The notes: generated from the letters alone by a model not told the origin. DNA of 64,000 nucleotides from an uncultured Mycobacterium sp. (GCA_900078375.1 FLQS01000012.1:246119-310118); one strand, 5' to 3'. Counted from the first letter of the stretch, positions 9,875-22,821 are shown. Program-made: numbers and translations.

Positions 9875-10492
9875 ATGCCGAACACCAGCCCCGTAACCGC
9901 TTGGAAGGCACTCAAAGAGGGTAACGAGCGATTCGTCGCCGGCCAGCCCGAGCATCCCAGCCAGAGCATCGAGGACCGCGCGAGGCTGGCCCAGGAGCAG
10001 CGCCCCACCGCCGTCGTCTTCGGTTGCGCCGACAGCCGGGTCGCCGCGGAGATCATCTTCGACCAGGGCCTCGGTGACATGTTCGTGGTGCGCACCGCCG
10101 GCCACGTCCTCGACTCGGCCGTCCTCGGCTCGATCGAATACGCGGTCGGTGTTCTCAACGTGCCGCTGATCGCCGTACTCGGCCACGACAGCTGTGGTGC
10201 GGTGAAGGCGACCCTGTCCGCCCTCGACGAGGGAGTGGTGCCGGGTGGCTATATCCGCGATCTGGTCGAGCGCGTCACGCCGTCGATCCTGTTGGGCCGC
10301 CGCGACGGGTTGACCCGCGTCGACGAGTTCGAGGCCCGCCACGTGATCGAGACCGGAACCCAGCTGCTGGGCCGTTCCGTCCTCATCGCCGATCGGGTCG
10401 CGGCCGGGAGTCTGGCCATCGTCGGGCTGACGTATCACCTGGCCGACGGCAAGGTTGCGCTGCGTGATCACCTCGGCGATATCGGCGAATAA
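9875..10492 (+). CDS. canB: CanB beta-class carbonic anhydrase
   Basis: This 205-residue beta-carbonic anhydrase interconverts CO2 and bicarbonate. Zinc ligands are the Cys in VFGCADSRV and the His-x2-Cys in LGHDSCGAV. The Asp-Arg dyad (ADSR) is intact. It begins MPNTSPVTAWKALKEGNERFVAG, nearly the same as Rv3588c. It is divergent from mutY with a 37-base gap. There is a single promoter region and no downstream operon partner before the proline-rich membrane protein. Confidence 0.92.
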   Translation: MPNTSPVTAWKALKEGNERFVAGQPEHPSQSIEDRARLAQEQRPTAVVFGCADSRVAAEIIFDQGLGDMFVVRTAGHVLDSAVLGSIEYAVGVLNVPLIAVLGHDSCGAVKATLSALDEGVVPGGYIRDLVERVTPSILLGRRDGLTRVDEFEARHVIETGTQLLGRSVLIADRVAAGSLAIVGLTYHLADGKVALRDHLGDIGE

Positions 10493-10548
10493 CCACTTTT
10501 TCAGCTAGCGAACAAGGCGACACGCCGAGCGGGGTCGGACAACTCGCG

Positions 10549-11358
10549 ATGACCTGGGCTTACCGTGAGAACGTGCTGGATCTCGAACCGCGTGGACCGC
10601 TACCTACGCAAATCTATTGGCGACGCCGTGGCCTTGCGATCGGCATCGTCGCGGTGGTCGCTGCCATCGTTGTCGGCGTTGCCTTCGTGATTTTCAGCGG
10701 TGGTTCCGACTCGAAGAGCACCGTCAAGACCACGACTGCGGCGGGGCCGCAGAATCCGCAGCCGGAGAACAAGACTCCCGTCGTCGCGCCGCCGGCCCCG
10801 GCGGCCGGCCCGGTCGTGGCCGCGCCGATGGCAACTCCCACCGAGGCCGTCATGCCGCCGCCGGTGCTGAAGGAAGGCGACGACTGCCCGGATTCCAACC
10901 TGGCGGTCAAAGGCATCACGAACCAGCCGCAGTACGCCATCGGTGATCAGCCGAAGTTCACCATGGTCGTGACCAACATCGGCCTGGTGGCCTGCAAGCG
11001 TGACGTGGGTGCGGCCGTGCTGGCCGCTTACGTGTACTCGCTGGACGGCAAGCGACTTTGGTCCAACCTGGACTGCGCGCCGTCCAACGAGACGCTGGTC
11101 AAGACTTTCAACCCGGGCGAGCAGGTGACCACCGAGGTGACCTGGACCGGGATGGGCTCGGCACCGCAGTGCCCGCTTCCGCGTCAGCCGATCGGTCCGG
11201 GCACCTACAACCTGATGGTCCAGTTGGGCAATCTGCGGTCGGCCACGGTGCCGTTCATCCTGGCCGACGCGCCGCCACCGGGTGCCGTGCCGCCTGCCGG
11301 TGAGCAGCCGCCCGCCGGGGCTCCCGGCGAAGCGCCGCCGCCGGCTCCGCCGGGGTAG
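10549..11358 (+). CDS. Membrane-anchored proline-rich protein (Rv3587c-like)
   Basis: This 269-residue protein has one transmembrane helix (about residues 29-50, LAIGIVAVVAAIVVGVAFVIF) after a short cytoplasmic start. A Pro/Ala-rich linker precedes an extracytoplasmic beta-sandwich-like domain containing two cysteines around DCAPSNETL and QCPLP, and the tail is Pro-rich. The position between canB and disA matches Rv3587c, a conserved membrane protein of unknown function. An internal GTG at 10573 is an alternative start. Confidence 0.72.
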   Translation: MTWAYRENVLDLEPRGPLPTQIYWRRRGLAIGIVAVVAAIVVGVAFVIFSGGSDSKSTVKTTTAAGPQNPQPENKTPVVAPPAPAAGPVVAAPMATPTEAVMPPPVLKEGDDCPDSNLAVKGITNQPQYAIGDQPKFTMVVTNIGLVACKRDVGAAVLAAYVYSLDGKRLWSNLDCAPSNETLVKTFNPGEQVTTEVTWTGMGSAPQCPLPRQPIGPGTYNLMVQLGNLRSATVPFILADAPPPGAVPPAGEQPPAGAPGEAPPPAPPG

Positions 11359-11373
11359 ACCTCTGGGCCATTC

Positions 11374-11437
11374 ACGTTGAGATAGCGCTCAGGGTGACGT
11401 TTTAGCGATTTCTTCGCCCTCAGCGCTATCTGGACGT
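11374..11437. terminator. Bidirectional hairpin terminator between convergent genes
   Basis: AGATAGCGCTCAGGGTGA (11380-11397) pairs with the segment at 11414-11431 with two mismatches, and weaker pairing extends outward. It lies between the Rv3587c-like gene and disA, where both transcripts end. Confidence 0.7.
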
Positions 11438-11450
11438 CGCACTTGGGCGG

Positions 11451-12557
11451 TTAGACCAGCCGATCGGCGATCGTCGACTCGGCCAGCTGCGACAAACCCT
11501 CGCGCACGTGCCGGGCCCACATCGCGCCGATGCCCTCGACGGACTGCAGGTCGGTGGCGCTGGCCGCCAGCAAGCCTTGTAGTGAGCCGAAGCGACGCAC
11601 CAGCAGATCGACATGGGCGAACTGCAGGCGCGGGATGCCCGCCATCGCCCGGTAGCCACGCGCACTGAGCGCGGAATCCTGCGCGTCGGCTGTCGAGGGA
11701 TACCCGAATACCCGCGACAGCGAGGTGAAGTCCAACAGCTCGGTGTCCGACAGCGAGTCCAGCTCGGCAAGCGTCGAGGCCACCTGAGCCTTGGACGGCG
11801 GGTCGGGGTTGGCGTGATAGTCGCGCATGATCAGCTCGCGAGCGGTGTCGTTGCCGCCGAGCAGTTCCTCGAGCTGCAGCCGCAGCTGCCGGCCATCGGT
11901 CCCGAGTTCGACTGCGTCGTAATCGATTTCGAGGCCGATGCGACGCACCATCTCAAGACGCTGCACCACCGTCATGACATCACGCAGGGTGACGAAGTCC
12001 TCGATCTCGGCGGTGGACAGCTGCCGGGACACTTCGTCGAGGCGGGCCTTGTAGCGTTCCAGCGTCGCGATCGCCTGGTTGGCCCGCGAGAGGATGGTGG
12101 CCGAGTCGGCGACGACGTGGCGTTCCCCGGACACGTAGACGGTGACGATGTTCATCGAGTGGCTGACCGAGACCACCGGATAGCCGGTCTGGATCGCGGC
12201 GCGCTCGGCTGAGCGATGCCTGGTTCCGGATTCATCGGTGGGGATCGTCGGATCCGGCACCAGCTGCACGTTGGCCCGCACGATCCGGCTGCCGTCGGTG
12301 GACAACACGACGGCGCCGTCCATCTTGGACAGCTCGCGAAGCCGGGTCGGGGCGAATCGCACGTCCAGCGAGAAACCGCCGTCACAGATCGCTTCGACGC
12401 GCTCGTCGTAGCCCAGCAGGATGAGCGCCCCCGTCCGGCCGCGCAGGATGCGCTCCAGGCCGTCGCGCAGGGCGGTGCCCGGCGCCAGCCGCCCGATCGT
12501 CTCGCGCAGCGTCGCCCCAGTCGGCTGGGCCGAGCCGTTGCGGTTGACGGTGCTCAC
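11451..12557 (-). CDS. disA: DisA diadenylate cyclase
   Basis: This 368-residue protein makes c-di-AMP from two ATP. The DAC domain shows the DGA motif (MDGAVVL, about residue 80) and RHR motif (GTRHRSAE, about 113). A helical linker follows, and a C-terminal helix-hairpin-helix DNA-binding domain ([17 protein letters not shown]). GTG 12557 overlaps the radA stop as GTGA; another GTG six bases upstream (12563) is equally in frame. Coupling to radA is conserved, and RadA is known to restrain DisA activity in mycobacteria. Confidence 0.94.
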   Translation of the reverse strand: MSTVNRNGSAQPTGATLRETIGRLAPGTALRDGLERILRGRTGALILLGYDERVEAICDGGFSLDVRFAPTRLRELSKMDGAVVLSTDGSRIVRANVQLVPDPTIPTDESGTRHRSAERAAIQTGYPVVSVSHSMNIVTVYVSGERHVVADSATILSRANQAIATLERYKARLDEVSRQLSTAEIEDFVTLRDVMTVVQRLEMVRRIGLEIDYDAVELGTDGRQLRLQLEELLGGNDTARELIMRDYHANPDPPSKAQVASTLAELDSLSDTELLDFTSLSRVFGYPSTADAQDSALSARGYRAMAGIPRLQFAHVDLLVRRFGSLQGLLAASATDLQSVEGIGAMWARHVREGLSQLAESTIADRLV

Positions 12558-14002
12558 AGCCACTTATTGTCCACGTCGTCGAGGTCGTTACTCGACCCCT
12601 CCCGTCGAAGCTGCGTTACGACCTTGTCGTAGGGCCGTTTTGCGATCGTCAGCATCGTGCGCAACGCGTCCCCGATGGTGGCCGATTCGATGGCTTTGAA
12701 GCCCTTGGGCACCGTGCCAGAGCCGACGGGCACCAGGGCCTCGGTGAAGCCGAGGCGGGCCGCCTCGGCCAGCCTGCGGTCCATGCCGGTGACCCGCCGC
12801 AGATCGCCGGCCAGGCCCACCTCGCCGATCACCACGGTGGTGGCGGGCAGCGGCAGGTCGGCGTAGGCCGACGCCATCGCCATCGCGACCGCCAGATCCG
12901 ACGACGGATCCATCAGCCGCATCCCGCCGACGGTGGACAGGTAGATGTCGGTCGCACTGACTTTCAGGTTCGCCCGGCGTTCGAGCACCGCGGCGATCAT
13001 CGCTGCGCGTGAACTGTCCACGCCGCTGACCGCGCGCCGCTGTGGCGCGTTCTCCGGGCGGTAGGCCAGCAGGGCCTGAATCTCGCCGATCAGCGGCCGC
13101 TTGCCGTCCAGCGCTACCGTCACCGCGGTGCCGGGCACGGGGTTGGGGCGGTCGTCGAGGAACAACCCCGACGGGTCGGAGACACCCTGAATACCGTTGT
13201 CGTGCAACAGGAAACAACCGACCTCGTCGGAGGCGCCGAAGCGGTTCTTGACGCCGCGGACCATTCGGAGACTCGAATTGCGGTCGCCCTCGAAGTGCAA
13301 CACCACGTCCACCAGATGTTCCAGCGAACGGGGCCCCGCGATCGCGCCGTCCTTGGTGACGTGGCCGACCAGCACCAGTGACACTCCGGTGGACTTGGCC
13401 ACACCGGTCAGCGCCGTCGTCACCGCCCGCACCTGAGTCACCCCGCCCACCACACCGTCGGTGTCACCGGCCGTCATCGTCTGCACGGAGTCGACCACGA
13501 CGAGACTGGGCTGCACTGCCTCGATGTGACCGAGCACGGTGGCGATGTCGGATTCGGCGGCCAGGAACACCTCGTCGTGGGTGCAGCCGGTCCGTTCGGC
13601 GCGCATCCGGATCTGGCCGGCCGACTCCTCGCCCGATACATACAACGCGCGGCGCCCCGATTGCGCCCACCGGTGCACCACCTCGAGCAGCAGGGTGGAC
13701 TTGCCGACCCCGGGATCGCCGGCCAGCAGGCTCACCGAGCCGGGCACCACTCCGCCGCCGAGCACCCGGTCGAGCTCGTCCACGCCGGTGGGGAAGTGGC
13801 GGGTGCGGTCAGGATTGATGGAGCTGATCGGCACGGCGGGTGAGGACGGCACCACGGTGCGCTGCGATGCGCCGCCGGCGGTGGCCGAGCCCGCGATCTC
13901 GTCGACGGTGCCCCAGGTTCCGCACTCCGTGCAGCGGCCGACCCACTTGGCCGTGACATGGCGGCACTCCGAACAGCGGTACTGCGAACGCGCCTTGGCC
14001 AC
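12554..14002 (-). CDS. radA: RadA/Sms DNA repair ATPase
   Basis: This 482-residue RecA-like branch-migration protein has an N-terminal zinc finger (C10, C13, C24, C27), Walker A GDPGVGKS at residues 95-102, the RadA-specific KNRFG motif near 250, and a Lon-protease-like C-terminal domain. It acts in recombination intermediates. GTG 14002 starts directly at [13 protein letters not shown]. It is followed by disA with a 4-base overlap and preceded by lpqE. Confidence 0.94.
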   Translation of the reverse strand: MAKARSQYRCSECRHVTAKWVGRCTECGTWGTVDEIAGSATAGGASQRTVVPSSPAVPISSINPDRTRHFPTGVDELDRVLGGGVVPGSVSLLAGDPGVGKSTLLLEVVHRWAQSGRRALYVSGEESAGQIRMRAERTGCTHDEVFLAAESDIATVLGHIEAVQPSLVVVDSVQTMTAGDTDGVVGGVTQVRAVTTALTGVAKSTGVSLVLVGHVTKDGAIAGPRSLEHLVDVVLHFEGDRNSSLRMVRGVKNRFGASDEVGCFLLHDNGIQGVSDPSGLFLDDRPNPVPGTAVTVALDGKRPLIGEIQALLAYRPENAPQRRAVSGVDSSRAAMIAAVLERRANLKVSATDIYLSTVGGMRLMDPSSDLAVAMAMASAYADLPLPATTVVIGEVGLAGDLRRVTGMDRRLAEAARLGFTEALVPVGSGTVPKGFKAIESATIGDALRTMLTIAKRPYDKVVTQLRREGSSNDLDDVDNKWL

Positions 14003-14069
14003 GCCGTGACGCTATCGGGTGGGTGTGACAGATCGGCGGATTAACCGGGTGAAACCGCCCGTGTCAGTG

Positions 14070-14624
14070 CTAGTGATGGCCGCCGACGGGATCGCCGTCC
14101 TGCCGCTGCGCGCCGCCTGCGGAGATCGGCACCGAGACGGTGGTCTGGCCAGCCTTGTCGAAGTCGAACGTGAACTTGTACGTAAGCCCGTTGGTGATCG
14201 ACTGGGTGAGCGTGACTGCGGCCTTGGTCGGCTCCGCGCTTCCCAGCGCCGTGGCCTCGTCCTGGCCATCGGCGCTGCCCACGATCAGCGAAGTGCCCGC
14301 CGGGATGGCGGTGGCGCCGGTGATCGCGACCGTGCCCACATCGGAGCTGATGCTCACCAGCTTGTCGTTGACGTCCGGGGAGATGTTTGCCGCCACGAAG
14401 ATCAGCTCGATGGTCTGGCCGGACGGGATGGCGGCACCGGTCTGCACTGCCTGCAGGTGAATATTGCGCAAGGCGATGTTGGCGACATTTGCAGTGGCGC
14501 CGTTGACGGCCGACTCCTGGTCGGCGGTCTGCGAGATCTGCCCCGAGCCACAGCCCGTCAGAATCAGGCCGCAGGCGGCCAGGCCAGCGGATGCGGCCAC
14601 GAGGCGATTCGTCAAGCGGTTCAC
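14070..14624 (-). CDS. lpqE: LpqE lipoprotein
   Basis: This is a 184-residue exported lipoprotein. Its signal peptide ends in the clear lipobox ILTGC, followed by GSGQISQT. The mature part is a beta-sandwich-like domain with NIALRNIHLQAVQTG and TNGLTYKFTFDFDKAG, as in M. tuberculosis LpqE (Rv3584). A His-containing tail (GDPVGGHH) may bind metal. GTG 14624 is chosen over an upstream ATG because a strong AGGAGG lies six bases before it. Its function is unknown. The roughly 294-base gap to carD holds the promoters of both. Confidence 0.85.
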   Translation of the reverse strand: MNRLTNRLVAASAGLAACGLILTGCGSGQISQTADQESAVNGATANVANIALRNIHLQAVQTGAAIPSGQTIELIFVAANISPDVNDKLVSISSDVGTVAITGATAIPAGTSLIVGSADGQDEATALGSAEPTKAAVTLTQSITNGLTYKFTFDFDKAGQTTVSVPISAGGAQRQDGDPVGGHH

Positions 14625-14849
14625 AACAGCCTCCTGCTCGGCCTGTGTGGACGGCACAGTCGCGCCGCCGCGGTTCGACTATGCACAGTAGTAGGTAGTG
14701 TCGCCCGGCGGTAGCTGAGGGTTCGTGGTGCGGTGGCCGAAGTCGGCAACACTGGTCGGGACGGGGTGTGCTGAGGGCCCAAGAAGGGCCGCGTGTTGCA
14801 CGCTTTCGTCACCCTGTCAACCCCCGCTCTTCACCCATGGTGCCCCTGA

Positions 14850-15407
<558 letters not shown>

Positions 15408-15424
15408 CTGCCCTGAGGGGTTCG

Positions 15425-16090
15425 GTGTCGGACACGGTCGCGGTCGTTACGGCCGCTGGTTCCGGTGAACGGCTGGGTGCTGGCGTCCCGAAGGCATTCG
15501 TTGATCTCGGTGGCCGATCCATGCTCGAACGCGCTGTCGACGGACTGCTGGCCTCCGGCGTCGTGGACCGCGTGGTGGTCGCCGCGCCCGCCGATCGAGT
15601 GGATGAAACCAAACTGCTGCTCGACGGCCGTGCCACGGTCGTCGAGGGTGGCCCGGAACGTCCGGAAACCGTTCGTCGCGCGCTGGACGCAATCGGGGAT
15701 CCGGAATTCGTCCTCGTACACGACGCTGCCCGGCCGCTGACACCGGTCGAACAGATCCAACGGGTGGTCGCAGCCCTGCGGGATGGCCTGCGTGCAGTCA
15801 TCCCCGTGCTGCCGGTCACCGACACCGTCAAAGCCGTCGACGCCAACGGGGTGGTGCTCGGCACCCCCGAGCGATCCGGGCTGCGCGCGGTGCAGACTCC
15901 GCAGGGGTTCGAGACCGCACTGCTGCGCCGCGCCTACGAGCGATCCGCCGGCGCTACCGTGACCGACGACGCCTCCCTGGTGGAGTACCTGGGCACCCCG
16001 GTGTACACGGTCGCCGGCGACACCATGGCCTTCAAGATCACCACCCCACTGGATCTCCAGCTGGCGCTGGCCCTGCTGGGCGCATCATGA
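15425..16090 (+). CDS. ispD: IspD, 2-C-methyl-D-erythritol 4-phosphate cytidylyltransferase
   Basis: This 221-residue MEP-pathway enzyme makes CDP-methylerythritol. The N-terminal nucleotide motif [26 protein letters not shown], and [10 protein letters not shown] with [11 protein letters not shown] are all present. GTG 15425 follows carD closely. The stop overlaps the ispF start by 4 bases (ATGA), so the two consecutive pathway enzymes are translationally coupled. Confidence 0.95.
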   Translation: MSDTVAVVTAAGSGERLGAGVPKAFVDLGGRSMLERAVDGLLASGVVDRVVVAAPADRVDETKLLLDGRATVVEGGPERPETVRRALDAIGDPEFVLVHDAARPLTPVEQIQRVVAALRDGLRAVIPVLPVTDTVKAVDANGVVLGTPERSGLRAVQTPQGFETALLRRAYERSAGATVTDDASLVEYLGTPVYTVAGDTMAFKITTPLDLQLALALLGAS

Positions 16091-16584
16091 TCCCCCGCGT
16101 CGGGCTGGGCACCGACGTCCATCCGATCGAGGCCGGGCGGCCGTGCTGGCTGCTGGGCCTGTTGTTCGACAGCGCCCACGGCTGCTCAGGACACTCCGAT
16201 GGCGATGTCGCGGTCCACGCGCTCTGCGATGCGCTGCTCTCCGCAGCCGGTCTGGGCGATTTGGGGACCGTGTTCGGCGTGGACCAGCCGCAGTGGCGTG
16301 GCGTGACCGGCGCACAGATGCTGGCCCACGTCCGCGATCTGTTAGCCGCCGCCGACTACACCGTGGGCAACGCGACCGTCCAGGTCATCGCCAACCGGCC
16401 GAAGGTCGGCCCGCGCCGGGACGAGGCCCAGCGGCTGCTCTCCGAACTCCTGGGCGCGCCGGTGTCGGTATCGGCGACCACCACCGACGGTCTCGGATTG
16501 ACCGGCCGCGGCGAGGGGATGGCAGCGATTGCCACCGCATTGGTGGTCGCTGGAACAGCCTCGGTGCCAAATAACCTCGAATAG
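16087..16584 (+). CDS. ispF: IspF, 2-C-methyl-D-erythritol 2,4-cyclodiphosphate synthase
   Basis: This 165-residue trimeric enzyme of isoprenoid synthesis has metal ligands in the TDVHPIE motif and in [17 protein letters not shown], plus the C-terminal [14 protein letters not shown] signature. It starts within the ispD stop codon. The 3' end is separated from cysS by 19 bases. The length is usual for the family. Confidence 0.95.
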   Translation: MIPRVGLGTDVHPIEAGRPCWLLGLLFDSAHGCSGHSDGDVAVHALCDALLSAAGLGDLGTVFGVDQPQWRGVTGAQMLAHVRDLLAAADYTVGNATVQVIANRPKVGPRRDEAQRLLSELLGAPVSVSATTTDGLGLTGRGEGMAAIATALVVAGTASVPNNLE

Positions 16585-16603
16585 GCCGGTAAGCTGGCGC
16601 GTC

Positions 16604-18010
16604 GTGACCTCGACCGGCCTGCGGCTCCACGACACCTACACGGGTGTTGTGCGTGAATTTGTGCCGCTGCGCCCCGGTCACGCCTCGATCTATCTGTGCG
16701 GTGCCACCGTGCAGGGCCTACCGCATATCGGCCACGTCCGCAGCGGTGTCGCCTTCGACGTGCTGCGCCGGTGGCTGATGGCCAAGGGGTTCGACGTCGC
16801 ATTCATCCGCAACGTCACCGACATCGACGACAAGATCCTCGCCAAGGCCGCCGACGCCGGCCGGCCGTGGTGGGAGTGGGCGGCGACCCACGAGCGGGAG
16901 TTCAGCGCGGCCTACGACGCACTGGGAGTGCTGCCGCCGTCGGCCGAGCCCCGCGCGACCGGCCACATCACCCAGATCGTCGACCTCATCGAGCGTCTGG
17001 TGGACAACGGCCATGCCTACACCGGAGCCGGCGACGTGTACTTCAACGTCCTGAGCTTTCCGGACTACGGCAGGCTGTCCGGGCACAAGATCGACGACGT
17101 GCATCAGGGTGAGGGTGCCGGCACCGGGAAGCGGGACCAGCGCGACTTCACCCTGTGGAAGGGCGCCAAGCCCGGCGAGCCGTCCTGGCCGACACCGTGG
17201 GGACGCGGCCGGCCGGGCTGGCACTCCGAATGTGTGGCGATGGCCCACGAATACCTCGGTGCCGAGTTTGACATCCATTGCGGTGGAATGGATTTGGTGT
17301 TCCCGCACCACGAGAACGAGATCGCCCAGGCGCGTGCCGCCGGTGACGGCTTCGCCCAGTACTGGCTGCACAACGGCTGGGTCACCATGGGCGGGGAGAA
17401 GATGAGCAAGTCGCTGGGGAACGTCCTGTCGATACCCGCTGTGCTGCAACGGGTTCGGCCCGCCGAGCTGCGCTACTACCTGGGCAGTGCGCACTACCGG
17501 TCGATGCTGGAATTCTCCGAGACCGCTCTTCAGGATGCGGTGAAGGCCTACACCGGTATCGAGGAATTCCTGCACCGGGTGCGCACTCGGGTCGGCGTCG
17601 TAGGTTTGGGCTCGTGGACCGAGAAGTTCGCCGCCGCACTCGACGACGACCTGGCCGTACCCACCGCGCTCGCTGAGGTGCACGCCGCGCGGGCCGACGG
17701 CAACCGGGCACTGGACTCCGGTGACCACGAAACGGCGCTGGCCAAGGCGCGCGACATCCGTTCCATGATGGGCATTCTCGGCTGCGATCCGCTCGACGAG
17801 CGCTGGGAGACCCGCGACGAGACCTCGGCGGCGCTCGGCGCGGTGGACGTGTTGGCGCGTGCGGAGCTAAACCGCCGCGACGAGGCTCGCCAGACTCGGG
17901 ACTGGGCTCTGGCCGACGAGATCCGCGACCGGCTCAAGGAAGCCGGTATCGAGGTCACTGACACTTCTGACGGACCACAGTGGGCGCTACGCGACGAAAG
18001 CAGCAAGTAA
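16604..18010 (+). CDS. cysS: CysS cysteinyl-tRNA synthetase
   Basis: This 468-residue class I synthetase has HIGH in [10 protein letters not shown] and KMSKS in [11 protein letters not shown]. Zinc ligands include Cys in YLCGATVQ, Cys in WHSECVAM and His in [10 protein letters not shown]. The motif CGATVQ replaces the more common CGPTVY, as in other mycobacterial CysS1. GTG 16604 fits M. tuberculosis (469 residues); an upstream ATG would overlap ispF. rlmB begins at the next base after the stop. Confidence 0.95.
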   Translation: MTSTGLRLHDTYTGVVREFVPLRPGHASIYLCGATVQGLPHIGHVRSGVAFDVLRRWLMAKGFDVAFIRNVTDIDDKILAKAADAGRPWWEWAATHEREFSAAYDALGVLPPSAEPRATGHITQIVDLIERLVDNGHAYTGAGDVYFNVLSFPDYGRLSGHKIDDVHQGEGAGTGKRDQRDFTLWKGAKPGEPSWPTPWGRGRPGWHSECVAMAHEYLGAEFDIHCGGMDLVFPHHENEIAQARAAGDGFAQYWLHNGWVTMGGEKMSKSLGNVLSIPAVLQRVRPAELRYYLGSAHYRSMLEFSETALQDAVKAYTGIEEFLHRVRTRVGVVGLGSWTEKFAAALDDDLAVPTALAEVHAARADGNRALDSGDHETALAKARDIRSMMGILGCDPLDERWETRDETSAALGAVDVLARAELNRRDEARQTRDWALADEIRDRLKEAGIEVTDTSDGPQWALRDESSK

Positions 18011-18952
18011 ATGGCTGGAAACTCCAAGCGCCGTGGTGCAATCCGTAAGGAAGGCACCAAGAAGGGCCCGACCGTCGGCTCCGGTGGTCAACGCAGGCGA
18101 GGCGTGGAAGGACGCGGGGCCACCCCGCCGGCGTACATGCGGCCCGGGCATCCGGCTGCCAGACGCGCCGCCACCGCCGCCAAGCACGTGCGCAAACCCT
18201 CCAAACCCACCGACGAGACCGAGATGGTCCTCGGCCGTAACCCTGTGCTGGAGTGCCTGCGTGCGCACGCCCCGGCCACGGCGTTGTACGTGGTGCTGGG
18301 CGCCGAAGCCGACGAGCGAATGACCGAATCGGTCACGCTGGCCGCCGACCGCGGCATCGCGATTCTCGAGGTGCCGCGCAGCGACCTGGACCGTTTGAGC
18401 GCCAACGGTTTACACCAGGGCATTGCCCTGCAGGTGCCGCCTTACGACTACGCCCACCCCGACGATCTGTTGGCCTCGGCCACGTCCGACATCGAGCCGG
18501 CGCTGCTGGTGGCGTTGGACAACATCTCCGATCCGCGCAATCTGGGCGCGATCATCCGGTCGGTGTCGGCTTTCGCCGGCCACGGTGTGCTGATCCCGCA
18601 GCGGCGTTCGGCGTCGGTGACTGCCGTGGCGTGGCGAACGAGTGCCGGTGCGGCCGCGCGTGTTCGGGTCGCGCGCGCGACGAACCTCACCCGCACGCTC
18701 AAGGAATGGGCTGATGCGGGTCTGCAGATCGTCGGACTCGACGCCGAGGGCGACACGACGATCGACGAGTTCGACGCGTCGGGCCCGCTGGTGGTCGTCG
18801 TCGGCTCGGAAGGCAAGGGACTGTCGCGGCTTGTGCGGCAGAACTGCGATGCGGTGCTGTCGATTCCGATGGCTGGGCCGACCGAGTCGCTGAACGCGTC
18901 GGTGGCCGCCGGCGTCGTACTGGCAGAAGTCGCCCGCCAGCGCCGTCGCTGA
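18011..18952 (+). CDS. rlmB: RlmB-type 23S rRNA (guanosine-2'-O-)-methyltransferase
   Basis: This 313-residue SPOUT methyltransferase has a basic, disordered N-terminal 65 residues, then a substrate-binding domain ([15 protein letters not shown]). The knot motifs are [29 protein letters not shown] and [18 protein letters not shown]. It probably methylates G2251. It directly abuts cysS and ends the carD-led run of five genes. It is equivalent to Rv3579c. Confidence 0.92.
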   Translation: MAGNSKRRGAIRKEGTKKGPTVGSGGQRRRGVEGRGATPPAYMRPGHPAARRAATAAKHVRKPSKPTDETEMVLGRNPVLECLRAHAPATALYVVLGAEADERMTESVTLAADRGIAILEVPRSDLDRLSANGLHQGIALQVPPYDYAHPDDLLASATSDIEPALLVALDNISDPRNLGAIIRSVSAFAGHGVLIPQRRSASVTAVAWRTSAGAAARVRVARATNLTRTLKEWADAGLQIVGLDAEGDTTIDEFDASGPLVVVVGSEGKGLSRLVRQNCDAVLSIPMAGPTESLNASVAAGVVLAEVARQRRR

Positions 18953-18960
18953 TCGCGTTC

Positions 18961-20199
<1,239 letters not shown>

Positions 20200-20206
20200 G
20201 GGGTGA

Positions 20207-21127
20207 TCAGGCCCACGGGTCGGCGCGTTGCCAGACCGTCGGCAGGTGCAGGCTCACGCCGTCGCGTTCGGCCAGCCGGGACAGCACGCGCATCGACACG
20301 TCGAGGTCGTCGCCCGCGTATGGCAGCGCGACCATCGGCTGGGTCAGCGGCCGGAAGAAATCGTCCCAGTGGATCAGCACCACCCGGCGCGCGCCGACGA
20401 CAGCCACCGTCTGCTCCCAGTATTGCTCGATGTAGTCCTGCGGCTGAACACCCAGCTGACCGACACCCAGATAGGCGATGTCGGCCCGGCGGCCATCCAG
20501 AGCGCCCGGCAGGAAGCCCGCACTGCCCTGGATCAGCAGCCGGCGATCGCTCGGGGTGTGGTGGATCAGCGTCGACCAGGCTTCACCGCAGCGGAATGCC
20601 GAGGCCTTCGCCGGTGGCACCACCGGTGTGGTGATAGCACCGGGGAAGCGATCCGGCGGGCAGTGGTGCGATTCGATCAGCGTCACGCCGAACGGCCCAA
20701 GCGCCAGTTCTTCACCCGAGGTCGCGACGACGATCTGGTCGGACGAAAGACCATGTCCGCGAGCGATGTTGGCGGCCGACTCGCCGCCGATCAGCCGCGC
20801 GCCGGTGCGGGCGGCCACGATCGGGGAATCCATCGCGTGGTCGTAATGGGTGTGCACGGGAAGCACCGCGGCCAGCCGGTTGATCTTGGCCCGGTTCAGG
20901 CAGTAGTCGATGCGCGAGTCCGACGGGGTCAGCCGGCGCAACCCGACGTCGAGCAGTGTCGGGCGGGAGAAGAACCCGTCGGTCAGCACCGCCGAGGTGC
21001 CGTCGTCGACCAGCAATGTCGACACCCCGAGCCAGGTGATCGACAGTGCGGCGTCCGGGTCGGCGTCGGGCAGGTCGAAACGGTTGCGGTAGCTGGCGAT
21101 ATTGGGTCTGCCGAGTTTGAGTCGCAT
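20207..21127 (-). CDS. Metallo-beta-lactamase-fold hydrolase (Rv3577-like)
   Basis: This 306-residue UlaG-like MBL-fold protein has the metal motif HTHYDH in VLPVHTHYDHAMDS, LTDGFFSRP at the front, VTLIESHHCPPDRFPG, and the late metal His in VVLIHWDDFFRP. The substrate is unknown; the UlaG/NAPE-PLD-like group includes lactonases and phosphodiesterases. It starts within the pxpA stop (TGATG, one shared base) and is followed by the permease gene. Tight packing implies a shared task. Confidence 0.78.
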   Translation of the reverse strand: MRLKLGRPNIASYRNRFDLPDADPDAALSITWLGVSTLLVDDGTSAVLTDGFFSRPTLLDVGLRRLTPSDSRIDYCLNRAKINRLAAVLPVHTHYDHAMDSPIVAARTGARLIGGESAANIARGHGLSSDQIVVATSGEELALGPFGVTLIESHHCPPDRFPGAITTPVVPPAKASAFRCGEAWSTLIHHTPSDRRLLIQGSAGFLPGALDGRRADIAYLGVGQLGVQPQDYIEQYWEQTVAVVGARRVVLIHWDDFFRPLTQPMVALPYAGDDLDVSMRVLSRLAERDGVSLHLPTVWQRADPWA

Positions 21128-21885
21128 CAGACGAATGCCGCCAGTTCGACGTCGTCGCGCAGCAAGCGGTCGCGGACCTTGGTCGCGATATTCACCGCAC
21201 CCGGCGAATCACCGTGTACGCAAATCGATTCCACGCGAACGTCAATGCTCGATCCGTCGACGGCCTGTACCTGTCCGCTGTGCACCATTCGGGCCACTCG
21301 CTCGGCGATCTGCTCGGCGTCGTGCAGTACCGCGCCTACTTCACGGCGGGAGACCAGCGTGCCGTCCGGACGGTAGGCCCGGTCGGCGAATGCCTCGGCG
21401 ATGGTGCGCAATCCGAGTCGTCGGGCTTCTTCGAAGAACACCGAACCGGCCAGGCTCAGCACCGGCAGACCGGGGTCGACAGCGTGTACCGCCTCGGCCA
21501 CCGCGCGGGCTTGCTCGCGGTGGGTGACGATCGTGTTATACAGCGCGCCATGGGGTTTGACGTATGCGACATCGGATCCGGCGACGCGAGCCAGGGCCTG
21601 CAGCGCGCCGATCTGGTAGATCACTTCGGCGGTCAGGTCGGCCGGCGCGACGTCGATGAAGCGGCGGCCGAACCCGGCGAGGTCGTGGTAGCTCACCTGG
21701 GCGCCGATACGCACACCGCGCTCGGCGGCGGCTCGGGATGTCCGCGCCAGCCCGGCCGGATCGCCGGCGTGGAAACCGCAGGCCAGGTTCGCGCTGGTGA
21801 CAATGTCGAGCATGGCTGCGTCGTCACCGAGTTCCCATGCCCCGAAGCCTTCGCCCAGGTCTGCGTTCAAATCGACGGTTGGCAC
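21127..21885 (-). CDS. pxpA: PxpA/LamB-YcsF family protein (5-oxoprolinase subunit A)
   Basis: This is a 252-residue LamB/YcsF protein. It begins [14 protein letters not shown], and has [36 protein letters not shown] and [11 protein letters not shown], all family hallmarks. PxpA works with PxpB and PxpC in ATP-dependent opening of 5-oxoproline to glutamate. Neither partner gene is in the window. GTG 21885 removes a Pro-rich unconserved extension. It leads a tight operon with an MBL-fold protein and a permease. Confidence 0.85.
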   Translation of the reverse strand: MPTVDLNADLGEGFGAWELGDDAAMLDIVTSANLACGFHAGDPAGLARTSRAAAERGVRIGAQVSYHDLAGFGRRFIDVAPADLTAEVIYQIGALQALARVAGSDVAYVKPHGALYNTIVTHREQARAVAEAVHAVDPGLPVLSLAGSVFFEEARRLGLRTIAEAFADRAYRPDGTLVSRREVGAVLHDAEQIAERVARMVHSGQVQAVDGSSIDVRVESICVHGDSPGAVNIATKVRDRLLRDDVELAAFV

Positions 21886-21954
21886 GACTTCAAGCCTAAG
21901 CGAGTCGACCGATGCGGCCGAGGGACGAGGCGGAGGAGGAGCGAGCAATCGGGC

Positions 21955-22821
21955 CTAAGCCGCGGCAGGGTCCACACGGCGTCGGCTGATGGCCCAACAC
22001 ACCAGATAGATCACGAACGAGATCGTCGTGACGAACACCGACACCGGCACGCCGGGTGCCAGCGACAGCACGATCCCGAGCACCGCGGACAGCTCGGCGA
22101 AGACCACCGACGCCGCGATCACCGCGGCCGGCGAGCTGAACACCCGGGCAGCCGCGGCGGCCGGGGTGATGAGCAGCGACATCACCAGCAGAGCTCCGAC
22201 GATCTGCACGCCCTGCGCGGCCACCACACCGACCAGCGCCGCGAACACGATACCCAGCACCCGTACCGGAACACCGCGTGCGGCAGCCACTTCCGGGTCG
22301 GCGGTGGCGAACAGCAGCGGCCGATAGCTGATGGCCAGCACTCCGGTCACCAACACCGTCACCGCCACCAGCAACGCCAATCCCGAATAGCCGACGCCCA
22401 CGATCTGACCCGTCAGCAGGGCGAAGCTGGTGCCTGCGCGGCCCGGATAGAGGTGGATGAACAGCACGGCAAGGCCCAGCCCGAACGCGAGCACGACTCC
22501 GATCGCCGAATCACGCTCGCGGGCCCGCTGGCCGAGGATGCCGAACATGACCGCGGCCAGCGCGCAGCCGACGAGCGCCCCGAGCCCGACATTGAAGCCG
22601 GCGAGCAGCGCGAACGCGGCGCCGGTCAGCGACAGCTCGCTGGAACCGTGGACGGCGAACGACATCTGGCGCATCACGATGAACGGCCCGATCAGGCCGG
22701 CCACCAGCGCCAGCAGTGCGGCCGCGATGAGGGCCTGCTGTACGAACCCCCGAGCCAGCAGGTCGGCGGTGATGTCGAAGGCGAACAGGTGATCCAGCAG
22801 GTGAGCGAATCGGTCATTCAT
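21955..22821 (-). CDS. znuB: ZnuB-like metal ABC transporter permease
   Basis: This 288-residue ABC-3 family permease has about eight membrane helices. The characteristic FIVMRQMSFAVHGSSELSLTG segment and the cytoplasmic coupling loop PEVAAARGVPVRVLGI are visible. ATG 22821 overlaps the ATPase gene's stop (ATGAATGA); another in-frame ATG 12 bases upstream is possible. As third gene of an SBP-ATPase-permease operon behind a Zur-like box, it is probably the zinc channel. Confidence 0.88.
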   Translation of the reverse strand: MNDRFAHLLDHLFAFDITADLLARGFVQQALIAAALLALVAGLIGPFIVMRQMSFAVHGSSELSLTGAAFALLAGFNVGLGALVGCALAAVMFGILGQRARERDSAIGVVLAFGLGLAVLFIHLYPGRAGTSFALLTGQIVGVGYSGLALLVAVTVLVTGVLAISYRPLLFATADPEVAAARGVPVRVLGIVFAALVGVVAAQGVQIVGALLVMSLLITPAAAAARVFSSPAAVIAASVVFAELSAVLGIVLSLAPGVPVSVFVTTISFVIYLVCWAISRRRVDPAAA